22,773 bases of DNA from the NCBI GenBank assembly GCA_011052055.1, contig DRJW01000385.1, forward strand, positions 1 to 22,773. Direction: 5' to 3'. Position 1 is the stretch's first letter. Each line of letters starts with the position of its first letter. This document shows positions 6,430 through 15,070 of the stretch, in pieces. Made by a program: the position numbers and the translations under genes. The notes under the pieces are model-generated. The model was given only the letters and a program-made list of their open reading frames with translations, was not told where the DNA came from and did not search any database. This stretch comes from Nitrospirota bacterium (GTDB taxonomy: Bacteria; Nitrospinota_A; UBA7883).

Positions 6430-8712
6430 TCACGCAGTATCGAGCGCGCGCCTTAAGCTTGCGCTTAGCTCCGGCAGGATAAGAGGTTTCAAAATAAAGT
6501 CTTTAGCGCCGATCGCTTTGGCCATTTCATAGTTAAACGCAGGACTGTATCCTGAGTAGATGATAACCGGGATGTCAGGCCTTATTTCAAGCGCCAATTT
6601 TGTCAGCTCATCGCCTTTAATTCCAGGCATTGTCTGGTCGGTAAGAACAAGATCATATTCATCCAGGTTATCTTTCAATATTTTGATCGCGGATTGGCCG
6701 TCGCTGTGCGCGTCAACTTTGTATCCCAGCTCCTCTAGCATTCTCACCACTGATTTGGCCACGTGAATCTCATCTTCTATATATAAAATCCGCTCATTAC
6801 CCTTGACGATCAATTCATCTGTTTGCGCTTCCTGAGCCTGTCCATCGGCTATCGGCAAATATACTTCGAATGTAGAGCCACAGCCCGGCTCACTGGTGAC
6901 GGTCATGCTCCCACCATGCTTAATTACTATCCCGTGGACTATGGCAAGCCCCATACCTGTCCCTTCACCCACCGCTTTAGTTGTAAAAAACGGTTCGAAT
7001 ATCCGCTCCATCACCTCACGCTTCATGCCAGATCCGGTGTCGCTGACAGAAAGTTTTATATACCTGCCGGGGTTTAAAACGCCCACCTGAAAAACCGACT
7101 TTTCAATTTCGAAGCTGTCGGTTATTTCGCAAGGCTCCAATACCAAACTCAACTTCCCTCCCTTTTCCATCATGATTTGTCCGGCGTTAGAGCACAAATT
7201 TAAAACAAGCTGGCTTACATGAGTGGGATAGGACTTAATCATTCCGCACTCTTTGGATACGCTGGTCTGAACTTCGATGTCGCTGGGTAATGACGACCTG
7301 ATGAGCCTGACAACCTCATTGACAACAATATAAGGATTGATAAGCCTTAACTCGCCATCCGGTATTCTGCTGAATGTAAGAATCTGCTTTATCAAGTCTT
7401 TGGCCATTTTGCTGGCCATAAGCACCTCTTCGAGTAGCTCTTTGTCGGGATTGCCCTCCTCTTTGCTACGCAAAAGGAGCTGGGTATACCCGATTATCGG
7501 GGATAATATGTTATTAAAATCGTGCGCTATGCCTCCCGCCAGGGTGCCGATAGCCTCCATTTTCCTGGCCTGGTGAAATCTTTTTTCATACATCTCCTCC
7601 TTAGTGACGTCACGCCTGATGACTACGCAGTTTACTGTCTTGCCGCCAGAGTCTACTATCGGAGAAATGGTAGCGTCCTCCACAAAGCGCGCGCCATTTT
7701 TTTTGGTGTTGGAGAAGCGCCCCATCCATGGAGCGCCTTTGGAGACAGAGCGCCATATGTCGTCATAAAACTTCCCTCCTCCCTCCTGGCTCATAAAAGG
7801 TTTCAGCTTTTCCCCCAGCGCCTCAGAGCTCGAATACCCGCTGATTTTCTCAAAAGCCGGATTGACATATAATATGGTTCCGGCGGGATCGGTGATGATA
7901 ATAGCCTCGATTACGTTCTCAACGGCCATCACCAGCCGCGCGCGGTCTTCTTCAGCGCTTATTTTTTCTGCTATCTCCGTTTCCAGACGCTCCTTGGCGT
8001 ACCTCAAATCATCGTAAGAATTTTTGAGATTTAGCCGCATCTGGTTGATGGAGACAACCAGCTGGTCCAGCTCATCTTTTTCGACGCCTTTTTTTGACCG
8101 TCGTTGAAGAGTAAGAGACGATTCAAGATTGTTAATGTTAAAAGACCTGGCGTAATCGGCCATGGTCTCCAGGTGTTTGCCTATGAGCAAATAAAAAATT
8201 ATGAAGATAAATGTTGAGACAAGAAAAGTTTTCACAGCCTGAGTCCCCAAAATGACAAGAACCTTGTCGAGCAAACGGTTATATACGCCCGTCAGGCTCG
8301 CGTAAACCATCAAGTCTCCAAGATGGATATCTTCACCCCGGTAATTGTACGAGAGTGGAAATGTGCGGGTGATTATATTTTGGGACGCCGGGGAGCCTAA
8401 CGAAATTATCTCTTCGCCGTCCTGGACTATCTCAAGGTTTTGCATGTCGGGAATCTGAAGCATCCCGCTCAGCAAGGTTTTAAGTTGCGCGTGGTCTGAA
8501 ACCCAGAGGCTGTTTATAATACTCGGCAAATAACTGCTCTCCATCTGCTCCATGCTTTGCTCAATCAATGTCACATCTTTGGAATAGTCGAGATAAAGCT
8601 GAAGCGATGTGCCGAGAAAGGTTATGATGGAGCTGAAAAGGAGTATATATAATATGAGCCTGCGCGCTACCCTGCGTTTGAGTTTCGGATCGGAGCCCGA
8701 TGTCACACTCAT
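6430..8712 (-). CDS. Hybrid sensor histidine kinase (periplasmic sensor-PAS-HisKA-HATPase-REC)
   Basis: A 760-aa inner-membrane kinase. TM helices at about 18-40 and 152-177 flank a 110-residue periplasmic domain. A HAMP-like linker and coiled coil (about 180-255) lead to a PAS domain (256-372), HisKA with His397 in GGIAHDFNN, and a HATPase domain with N box NLCSNAGQ (505-512), DTGSGM and GTGMGL. A C-terminal receiver (640-757) has Asp692 in VLTDQTMPG and Lys742 in LKP. GAGGGG precedes the ATG. It is the third gene of an operon after an NtrC-type regulator and a solute-binding protein, so it probably phosphorylates that regulator in response to a ligand presented in the periplasm. Its stop is 20 bp from the stop of the convergent selenoprotein gene. 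Confidence 0.93.
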   Translation of the reverse strand: MSVTSGSDPKLKRRVARRLILYILLFSSIITFLGTSLQLYLDYSKDVTLIEQSMEQMESSYLPSIINSLWVSDHAQLKTLLSGMLQIPDMQNLEIVQDGEEIISLGSPASQNIITRTFPLSYNYRGEDIHLGDLMVYASLTGVYNRLLDKVLVILGTQAVKTFLVSTFIFIIFYLLIGKHLETMADYARSFNINNLESSLTLQRRSKKGVEKDELDQLVVSINQMRLNLKNSYDDLRYAKERLETEIAEKISAEEDRARLVMAVENVIEAIIITDPAGTILYVNPAFEKISGYSSSEALGEKLKPFMSQEGGGKFYDDIWRSVSKGAPWMGRFSNTKKNGARFVEDATISPIVDSGGKTVNCVVIRRDVTKEEMYEKRFHQARKMEAIGTLAGGIAHDFNNILSPIIGYTQLLLRSKEEGNPDKELLEEVLMASKMAKDLIKQILTFSRIPDGELRLINPYIVVNEVVRLIRSSLPSDIEVQTSVSKECGMIKSYPTHVSQLVLNLCSNAGQIMMEKGGKLSLVLEPCEITDSFEIEKSVFQVGVLNPGRYIKLSVSDTGSGMKREVMERIFEPFFTTKAVGEGTGMGLAIVHGIVIKHGGSMTVTSEPGCGSTFEVYLPIADGQAQEAQTDELIVKGNERILYIEDEIHVAKSVVRMLEELGYKVDAHSDGQSAIKILKDNLDEYDLVLTDQTMPGIKGDELTKLALEIRPDIPVIIYSGYSPAFNYEMAKAIGAKDFILKPLILPELSASLRRALDTA

Positions 8713-8777
8713 ATCCCCTCATTAAACCTGAACAGGCTCACGGCGCAGGATGTATACCAGGCAAAACAGCTCATAAA

Positions 8778-9593
8778 TCAGTTATCTTCTTTGGGCAGAT
8801 ACGATTTTAAGGATTTACTGATAATTCTCACATAAGAGCCGTCCATTTTCATTTTCCTGAGCGTTTTCGCCAGCGGAAGCGAAAGGGCGCTATGCTTTTT
8901 GTGGAGATATAAAAACATCTCTCTTGTAACGAGCGGAGGCTCCAGCGCCTTTACATCGTCCATCTCCATCTCTTTAATCATTCCATAACCTTCCAGCCGT
9001 TCGTACAAAATGATATCGGCTCTGTCGTTTTCAATAAGGGTGAACAAAAGGTAAGGGTCGGCCACCTGCGTCAGCCAGGAGGCGCCCACCACGTTTTCCT
9101 CCAGAATCTTCCAGCCCCTTATTATACCTATGCTATATGGCTTAAGGCTTTCCCAGCTTTCAGTCCGGATATTGGTTTTTCTGGAAAAAGCCACGAATTC
9201 AAAATTCATAATCTTTTCCGGAACCTGGATAAGGTTCGGGTAAAGCTTGCTCAACCCCCCCACCCTTACAAAGTCCCCATCGTCTATCCCTTTATTGGCG
9301 TTGATAAGCGCCCTTTCAGCCGGCAGATGAACTATGGTCACCGTCATTCCCAGCCGCTTGAACGCTTCTATGAAAATCAGGTCGGCCATTCCTGTTTGAA
9401 AAGGGTTGGAAAGCGGCGGTCTTGCAAAAGTGTTCAGCACTATTGTTGTCTGAGCTTGCGCTGTTTTTTCTGGCGTTTGGGAATATGAAAGGTTTTGAGT
9501 GAATAGCGTGAGGGAGGTAAGAAAAAAGATGGACGCTTTTAACGTGTAATTACTCGCGCCAGCTACAGGGAGCCTGTAATTATTTAATGTCAT
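8778..9593 (-). CDS. Periplasmic solute-binding protein (family 3-like), likely ligand sensor
   Basis: A 271-aa protein with a signal peptide (about 1-38) and a type-3 solute-binding fold: the strand TTIVLNTFARPPLS, the segment ADLIFIEAFKRLGMTVTIVHLPAERALI, and a middle region SIGIIRGWKILEEN with later ADIILYERLEGYG. No permease or ATPase gene is adjacent. The gene lies between the response regulator and the hybrid kinase and overlaps the regulator's end by 14 bp, so translation is coupled. The arrangement suggests it captures a signal molecule for the kinase rather than feeding a transporter. Ligand unknown; family members usually bind amino acids or small organic acids. Confidence 0.85.
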   Translation of the reverse strand: MTLNNYRLPVAGASNYTLKASIFFLTSLTLFTQNLSYSQTPEKTAQAQTTIVLNTFARPPLSNPFQTGMADLIFIEAFKRLGMTVTIVHLPAERALINANKGIDDGDFVRVGGLSKLYPNLIQVPEKIMNFEFVAFSRKTNIRTESWESLKPYSIGIIRGWKILEENVVGASWLTQVADPYLLFTLIENDRADIILYERLEGYGMIKEMEMDDVKALEPPLVTREMFLYLHKKHSALSLPLAKTLRKMKMDGSYVRIISKSLKSYLPKEDN

Positions 9594-10971
9594 ATTTCTT
9601 CATCCGGTATATAAGCTGGGCAAGAGTCAGGCCAAGATCCATAGCCGCTTTCGATTTGTTCCACCGGTTTTCCTCCAGGCTGTCTGCAATGCTCTTTCGC
9701 TCCATTGCAGACAACAGCTCAGGAATTTTTCTGTTTTTATTATTATCATTGACCAGCGTACGGTCATTAACCTGGCTTCGCTCGGCCGGACTGCTGGTGA
9801 AAAGATCATCTGGCAGATGTTTTACATCGATTATTTTATCGGCGCTTTCAATAACAAGAAGCTCGACGGAGTTTTGAAGCTGTCTTACGTTTCCCGGCCA
9901 TGGGTGGGCCAGCATAGAGTCAATAGCCTCCTTTGTAAGCTTCAGGCCCTCCTTGCTATATATCAGAGAAAATTTCCTCAGAAAATGATCCATACATCCG
10001 CGTATATCCTCTTTCCTCTCCCTCAAAGGCGGAATATGGAGGTGGATCGTGTTCAGCCTGTAATAAAGATCCCCTCTGAAACGACCGCTGGCTATCTCCT
10101 CTTGAATATCCTTGTTTGTAGCCGACAGTATGCGGGCCTTAAGCTTGATTGTTTTGTTGCCGCCTACCCTTTCAAACTCCTTCTCCTGCAAAACCCTCAG
10201 CAACTTTATCTGGGTAGAGGGGGAAATATCACAAAGCTCGTCCAGAAGGATTACGCCGTCTCCAGCCATCTCCAGCCTGCCGATCCTCTGGTTATCCGCC
10301 CCGGTAAACGCTCCTTTTTCATGACCGAACAATTCCGATTCAAGCAGTGACTCAGAAAAGGCGGAGCAGTTTACAGCTACAAAACGGGAATTGTTAAGCC
10401 CGCTACAGGCGTGAATCATCCGGGCCACCACCTCTTTGCCGACACCGGTTTCTCCCGTAATAAGCACCGGCGCGTCGTAACGCGCTATTTTTTGAACCTT
10501 TTGTTTGATGGCTTTTATCTGGGCAGAATCGCCGATAAGCTTTCCTTTTCCTGTGCTCTCCAGGAGAAACTCTTTTAACTGTTTATTTTGATTATTTATT
10601 TCGATGCTTTTTATGGCTCTTTCCATAGCCAGCTCAAACTCGCCAAGCTCCAGCGGTTTGGTGAGAAAATCGAACATACCGGCCCTCATAGCCTCCACCG
10701 CTTTTTCCAGCCCTCCATAAGCGGTCACTATAATAAAAAAAGAGCCGGGATGGATTTTCTTGAGCTTTTGGCCAAGCTCAACACCGTTTATGCCCGGCAT
10801 TTTGTAATCAATCAGCGCTATGTCGAAATAGTTTGACTTGGCCCATTCCAAAGCTTCAGATGATGTGCTTGCGCCATGACATTTAATATCCTCCCTGTAA
10901 CCGCAATATCTGTTTATAAGCCTGACGGCGTAATCTTCATCGTCAATAGCTAGCAAATTATAAGTTCTCAT
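9580..10971 (-). CDS. NtrC-family sigma-54-dependent response regulator
   Basis: A 463-aa enhancer-binding regulator: receiver 1-120 with Asp55 (IALIDYKMPG) and Lys105 (LTKP), AAA+ domain about 143-370, and a Fis-type HTH near 430-463 (ENRWNKSKAAMDLGLTLAQ). Walker A is GETGVGKE (173-180), the sigma-54 contact loop GAFTGA is intact (220-225) and Walker B is VILLDE. It activates RNA polymerase bound to sigma-54 at -24/-12 promoters after phosphorylation. It is first in an operon with the solute-binding protein and kinase. Candidate target promoters sit near the porin, the selenoprotein and the ABC operon. The divergent ABC gene starts 350 bp away. The family call is very firm; the target set is inference. 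Confidence 0.96.
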   Translation of the reverse strand: MRTYNLLAIDDEDYAVRLINRYCGYREDIKCHGASTSSEALEWAKSNYFDIALIDYKMPGINGVELGQKLKKIHPGSFFIIVTAYGGLEKAVEAMRAGMFDFLTKPLELGEFELAMERAIKSIEINNQNKQLKEFLLESTGKGKLIGDSAQIKAIKQKVQKIARYDAPVLITGETGVGKEVVARMIHACSGLNNSRFVAVNCSAFSESLLESELFGHEKGAFTGADNQRIGRLEMAGDGVILLDELCDISPSTQIKLLRVLQEKEFERVGGNKTIKLKARILSATNKDIQEEIASGRFRGDLYYRLNTIHLHIPPLRERKEDIRGCMDHFLRKFSLIYSKEGLKLTKEAIDSMLAHPWPGNVRQLQNSVELLVIESADKIIDVKHLPDDLFTSSPAERSQVNDRTLVNDNNKNRKIPELLSAMERKSIADSLEENRWNKSKAAMDLGLTLAQLIYRMKKYDIK

Positions 10972-11323
10972 AATTTTCCATCTAGATTACTCGATTAAGT
11001 GAAATTTAAATTATTATTGATTATTAATAAATTTCCAAGAATATTCGAAATTAATCTGAAAATAATTATTTATAAATGATAGCAATCTTCAAGGCCCCAA
11101 TATATCAGCGAGTTAAAATATCAAGTTATTGGCATAACTCTTGAACATTTATCCTGAGAACCCTATCATTACGCAGGCTATTTTTCAAGTCACAGAATTC
11201 GTCTGGTGACAGGCCGCATTATGGTCTATCGGAGACGATTTCTTGATTTAGGGCTAAGATAGGGTTTAGAGGAAGTTGTAATCAGATATTCAGGGTTAAC
11301 AATCAACTTAAAAGGGGGAAAAG
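10972..11323. promoter_or_regulatory. Divergent intergenic region between regulator and ABC operon
   Basis: The 352-bp stretch holds no gene. Its left half (10981-11080) is very AT-rich, suited to promoters of the minus-strand regulator operon. The right half carries the sigma-54-like promoter at 11129-11145, an imperfect palindrome GTCACAGA-N5-TCTGGTGAC near 11190-11211, and the AGGGTTTAGAGG word at 11261-11272 also found in the porin leader. Confidence 0.55.
11129..11145 (+). promoter_or_regulatory. Candidate sigma-54 promoter for the ABC transporter operon
   Basis: TTGGCATAACTCTTGAA matches the -24/-12 layout with exact spacing; the -24 box ends in T instead of C and the -12 box reads TTGAA instead of TTGCA. 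The predicted transcript leader is about 168 nt, close to that predicted for the porin. The missing C of the invariant -12 GC lowers confidence. Confidence 0.4.
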
Positions 11324-12544
11324 ATGAACAAATATGAACATCTGGACCAGTTCAGGGAAAAAGACGAAGTAGACGCGCTGATCGGTGATTTTTTCAAATC
11401 GAAAATCACCAAAAGAGAATTCATTTCAAAAGCTATGGTGATTGGTCTTTCCTTGTCGAGCATCGGGGCGTTCCTGGCCTCGGTCGGAGCTCCGGAAAAG
11501 GTTTACGCCGCGCCACCGTCCGGCAAACCGGCGGACATCACAGTCGGGTTTTTCCCTTCGTGGATAGGCGGATGGTCCGGGGTGGTTGTAAAACATAAAA
11601 AGTTTTGGCAAAATTATATTCCGAAAGGCAGTAAAGTCAGCTGGGATGTGCAGGTTGTAGGCCCTCCTATCGTGACAAACCTTCTCGCCGACAAAAACCA
11701 GATCGGTTATATGGGTGATACGCCCGCCATTGTCTCTTCCACAAAAAGGGATATCGCCGACCTTAGAATGGTTTCATGCAACCTGTTTAGCCGGACCGGC
11801 CAGATGTGCGCGATTATGATGGTTCATAAATCGGCGCCGAAGTTCAAAGGCTTTAAAGATTTCATAAAGTGGCTTGATGGAAAGAAAATCGCCGCGTCGG
11901 GCAAAGGCTCTTGCGGGGACCGTCTTGTGACCGCTTTGCTTAAAAAAGGCCATATCACCGCAAATGTCCAGTTTCTTTCCCCGACTATCGTGAAAACCGC
12001 GTTGATGTCGAAGAAGGTGGACGCTGTTCAGGCGTTCCAGCCGCATGTAGCCCAGATCGAGGATAAAGGGATCGGGAGAGTGGCGGTCACAGGCTCCGTT
12101 TTCGACAGCATGGACGCCGACTTCATCGTAATGCGCAAAGACTTTATCGACGCCAATTATGAGGCGGCCAAAGGATGGGTGAAGGCCGATATCGAGGGTG
12201 GCAAGTTCATAATGTCCAACCCGTACGAGACGGTGAAATTTGTCGGCGCTGAACTGCCCGGTTTCTCCACTAAATCGTTGTGGAAGGCCATCTATGGCGC
12301 ATACGACCCGAAAGTGGGCGGCCAGGAGGAGAACTGTATTATTCCGACAGGTTTCGACAAGGGCGTAAGGGATTTTATAGATTTCAACTTCAGCTTTCTT
12401 AAGGATAAAAAGACGATTATCATTGATAAGTTGCCGGACGGGGCTATCTATACCAAGTTGGTGGATGAGGCGGTCAAAGAAATGGGCGTCAAGTTACCGC
12501 TGGGTATAATTAAAGGTAAGCCTGATAGCGCTTACAAAGGTTGA
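11324..12544 (+). CDS. NitT/TauT-type ABC transporter substrate-binding protein
   Basis: A 406-aa protein of the nitrate/sulfonate/taurine-type binding family (NMT1-like). Unusually, about 28 charged residues precede a hydrophobic export segment (38-55), with ITKREF before it, which looks like a Tat leader with Lys in place of the first Arg; cleavage near residue 63 (VYAA-PP) is likely. Mature landmarks are ITVGFFPSWIGGWSG, QVVGPPIVTNLLAD, IGYMGDTPAIVSST and KVDAVQAFQPH. Cysteines at 152, 162 and 197 are in the N-lobe and could be in ligand contact. GGGGGAAAAG precedes the ATG. It begins a five-gene operon with two permease-ATPase pairs. A sulfonate or other oxyanion is a reasonable substrate given the sulfur-related neighbourhood, but the ligand is not defined by the sequence. 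Confidence 0.9.
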   Translation: MNKYEHLDQFREKDEVDALIGDFFKSKITKREFISKAMVIGLSLSSIGAFLASVGAPEKVYAAPPSGKPADITVGFFPSWIGGWSGVVVKHKKFWQNYIPKGSKVSWDVQVVGPPIVTNLLADKNQIGYMGDTPAIVSSTKRDIADLRMVSCNLFSRTGQMCAIMMVHKSAPKFKGFKDFIKWLDGKKIAASGKGSCGDRLVTALLKKGHITANVQFLSPTIVKTALMSKKVDAVQAFQPHVAQIEDKGIGRVAVTGSVFDSMDADFIVMRKDFIDANYEAAKGWVKADIEGGKFIMSNPYETVKFVGAELPGFSTKSLWKAIYGAYDPKVGGQEENCIIPTGFDKGVRDFIDFNFSFLKDKKTIIIDKLPDGAIYTKLVDEAVKEMGVKLPLGIIKGKPDSAYKG

Positions 12545-12571
12545 TCGAATCTGGAAGGGGATCAGGTAAAA

Positions 12572-13384
12572 ATGACCAGGATTAAAAATCTTGCCGCCGC
12601 ACCCACGTTCTACGCGGCTCTCGCTGGCATGATTTTATTTTTCTCCTCATGGTATTTTCTTACAGAGACTCTTACTCTGCCAAGATTTAAAAACATACCT
12701 GATCCCCTTTCGGTAGTCACCGAGTGGAGCGCCATTCACCCCAAGTATGGAGTCTCTCTTTTTACAAAGCCGTACTATGTGGACATTCTCTACAGCATCA
12801 TCAGGACTTACGCCGCCTTCGCGGGCGCTGTGGTTTTTGGCGTTTCGCTGGGGATTGTCATGGGCTGGAGCCGGATTCTCCACAACTACACTTTTCCGCT
12901 TGTGGAGATTTTCAGGCCGATGCCCCCTTTAAGCTGGATTCCTCTGGCGGTGCTTGTTTTACCTGGAATCGAGCTTCCTGTCGTATTTGTCACATTTATC
13001 GCCGCCTTTTTCGCTACGGTCTTAAACACCCTCCTTGGGGTCCAGTCGATAAACAGGGATTACTTTCTGGCGGCCAAATGCCTGGGGGCCAAGCCGCGCG
13101 ATATACTGTTTCACGTTGTGATACCCGGCTCGCTTCCTTTTATTTTCACCGGCCTTCAGATAGCCATGGGTATCGCCTGGATGTCTATCGTGGCAGGCGA
13201 GATAATCGCCGGGCAAAGAGGGCTTGGTTACTACATTTATGAAGCGGCGGCGCTTTTTCAATATGAACAGGTAATAATGTATATGTTTACCCTCGGTTTT
13301 CTGGGGTACGTAAGTAGCGTTGCGATCAGGTATGTGGGAAATCTTCTGATGGCCTGGGAAGAAGCCAAAAGAAAAGCACGATAG
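12572..13384 (+). CDS. NitT/TauT-type ABC transporter permease, first copy
   Basis: A 270-aa membrane permease with about six TM helices. The coupling (EAA) loop is visible as YFLAAKCLGAKPRDILFHVV followed by IPGSLPFIFTGLQIA, and the conserved segment FRPMPPLSWIPLAVL lies before it. It forms the pore and contacts the ATPase. It starts 27 bp after the binding-protein gene with AGG four bases before the ATG and ends 17 bp before the first ATPase gene. It is clearly related to the second permease (14234-15070), sharing PPL/PPIAWIPL and GLGYYIYE/GLGRGTWE segments, but is quite diverged, so the two likely form a heterodimer or alternative channels. Confidence 0.92.
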   Translation: MTRIKNLAAAPTFYAALAGMILFFSSWYFLTETLTLPRFKNIPDPLSVVTEWSAIHPKYGVSLFTKPYYVDILYSIIRTYAAFAGAVVFGVSLGIVMGWSRILHNYTFPLVEIFRPMPPLSWIPLAVLVLPGIELPVVFVTFIAAFFATVLNTLLGVQSINRDYFLAAKCLGAKPRDILFHVVIPGSLPFIFTGLQIAMGIAWMSIVAGEIIAGQRGLGYYIYEAAALFQYEQVIMYMFTLGFLGYVSSVAIRYVGNLLMAWEEAKRKAR

Positions 13385-13401
13385 CAAGGTGACAATAAGT
13401 A

Positions 13402-14232
13402 ATGAATAAAGCGGCCAACGGAAAAATAGAAATAGTAAACGCCGGCAAAATATACGATCCGGCCGGGATTCATGTGGTCGCGGTGGAAAACTGCTCTTTC
13501 AACCTTGAGGCGGGCCAGTTCGTCTCCGTGGTAGGGCCCTCAGGATGCGGCAAGAGCACACTTCTTAACACGATCGCCGGGTTCGACACCATCACATCTG
13601 GTGAAATTCTTATGGACGGAGAGCTTCTGGCCTCTCCCGAAATACAGACGCCGCCCGGCCCGGACAGAGTGGTCGTATTTCAGGGCGGCGCGTTATTCCC
13701 GTGGAAAACGGTCAGCGAAAACATTATATACGGGCCTGTTATACAGAAAAATATGGAAAGGCCTGAGGCCGAGAAGATGGCGATCAGCCTGCTCAACAGG
13801 GTCGGTTTGACAAAGGTGGAGACCAAATATCCCTCCGAACTTTCATCTGGTGTTCAAAGAAGGGTCGAGATTTTGCGCGCGCTTATAAACCAGCCGAAAA
13901 TAATGATGCTCGATGAGCCGTTCAGGGCGCTCGACGCGGTGGCGAAAAGTGTTATGCACAACTTCTTGCTGGAGCTTTTCGATGAAAACCCCCGCACCAT
14001 GTTTTTTATCACTCACGATCTTGACGAAGCCATATATCTTAGCGATCTGGTTGTGGTGATGACCACACGGCCCGCAAAAGTTAAAAAAATAATAAAAATA
14101 GATTTACCCCGGCCAAGACGTCTGGACGTTATCAAAACCGAAATCTACCGGAACATCAAAGCGGATCTTCTAAGCATTGTCCACGAAGAGGCGCTCAAAG
14201 CTTTTAAGGCTGGCGAAAGGGAGATGGCCTGA
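13402..14232 (+). CDS. NitT/TauT-type ABC transporter ATPase, first copy
   Basis: A 276-aa ATP-binding subunit. Walker A is GPSGCGKST, the Q-loop is VVFQGGALFPW, Walker B is IMMLDEPF with D-loop RALDA, and the switch histidine is in FFITHDLDEA. The ABC signature reads LSSGVQRR rather than the usual LSGGMQQR; the second ATPase of the operon keeps LSGGMQRR. In heterodimeric ABC proteins one signature is often degenerate, so this may be the less active half of a pair. AAGGTGA precedes the start by about ten bases. The next permease gene begins one base after its stop codon. Confidence 0.93.
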   Translation: MNKAANGKIEIVNAGKIYDPAGIHVVAVENCSFNLEAGQFVSVVGPSGCGKSTLLNTIAGFDTITSGEILMDGELLASPEIQTPPGPDRVVVFQGGALFPWKTVSENIIYGPVIQKNMERPEAEKMAISLLNRVGLTKVETKYPSELSSGVQRRVEILRALINQPKIMMLDEPFRALDAVAKSVMHNFLLELFDENPRTMFFITHDLDEAIYLSDLVVVMTTRPAKVKKIIKIDLPRPRRLDVIKTEIYRNIKADLLSIVHEEALKAFKAGEREMA

Positions 14233-14233
14233 T

Positions 14234-15070
14234 ATGAGCCAAACTTCAGTCTCAGCCGCTCCGCCGATTCACCCGGCGGCGGTGGCCGTAAAAACAAGGG
14301 GCGCTCTGTATCAGCTCACAGAGCGCAAAGCCCTGCCGGGAGCCATTTCAATTATCGGGTTCCTCATTGCGTGGCAGTTGTCGATCACCTGGGAGCTTCC
14401 TTATCTTAGCAACATCCCCTACCCCAAGGATGTGTGGGACAGCCTGTATGAGTCGGTCTTAAAGTCTAGTTACTGGAATGACTGGAAAATGAGCCTCATA
14501 AGAGTTTTTGTCGGTTTTACCGTAGGCCAGGTTGTGGGTATTCCACTGGGCCTTGCTATGGGAGCAAGCAAGACTATCAAGGCATTATGCTTTCCCGTAT
14601 TCGAGATGCTAAGGCCCATTCCTCCGATCGCATGGATACCGCTCTCGATCCTTTTCTGGCCCACCGAGGAGTTATCGATCTACTTTCTCACTTTCATCGG
14701 CGCTTTTTTTGTCATTGTCCTAAACGTCATGCAGGGAGTGTCAAGCATAGATCTTTCCGTAAAAAGAGCCGCGATCTCGCTGGGCGCCAGCCGCAAAGAC
14801 ATTTTTTTTAAAATTATGATTCCGGGCTCTCTGCCATCCATTGTCACCGGCATGACGGTGGGAATAGGCGTCACGTGGAATGTTTTGATCGCCGCCGAGA
14901 TGATAGCCGGGCATGGAGGCCTTGGCAGGGGAACCTGGGAGGCTTATACAAACGGTAACCTTCCGCTAATTCTGGTCGGCATGGTAAGCATAGGCTTCGC
15001 CGGGTATATCACAAGCAGTCTTGTGAGAGTTATCGGGGAAAAAGCCATGCCATGGAGAAGGAAGTTTTAA
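14234..15070 (+). CDS. NitT/TauT-type ABC transporter permease, second copy
   Basis: A 278-aa permease with a 35-residue N-terminal extension and about six TM helices. The coupling loop is KRAAISLGASRKDIFFKIM followed by IPGSLPSIVTGM, and LRPIPPIAWIPLSIL matches the first permease. The ATG at 14234 is chosen: it lies one base after the first ATPase stop, with AAAGGGAG about ten bases upstream. A longer frame from 14177 would overlap the ATPase gene by more than 50 bp. Its stop overlaps the start of the second ATPase by one base, so these two are translationally coupled. Confidence 0.92.
   Translation: MSQTSVSAAPPIHPAAVAVKTRGALYQLTERKALPGAISIIGFLIAWQLSITWELPYLSNIPYPKDVWDSLYESVLKSSYWNDWKMSLIRVFVGFTVGQVVGIPLGLAMGASKTIKALCFPVFEMLRPIPPIAWIPLSILFWPTEELSIYFLTFIGAFFVIVLNVMQGVSSIDLSVKRAAISLGASRKDIFFKIMIPGSLPSIVTGMTVGIGVTWNVLIAAEMIAGHGGLGRGTWEAYTNGNLPLILVGMVSIGFAGYITSSLVRVIGEKAMPWRRKF

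Noticed and set aside
12724..13242. 172-codon plus-strand frame inside the first permease gene
   Set aside because: It lies in another frame of a clear permease and has a biased, low-quality composition.
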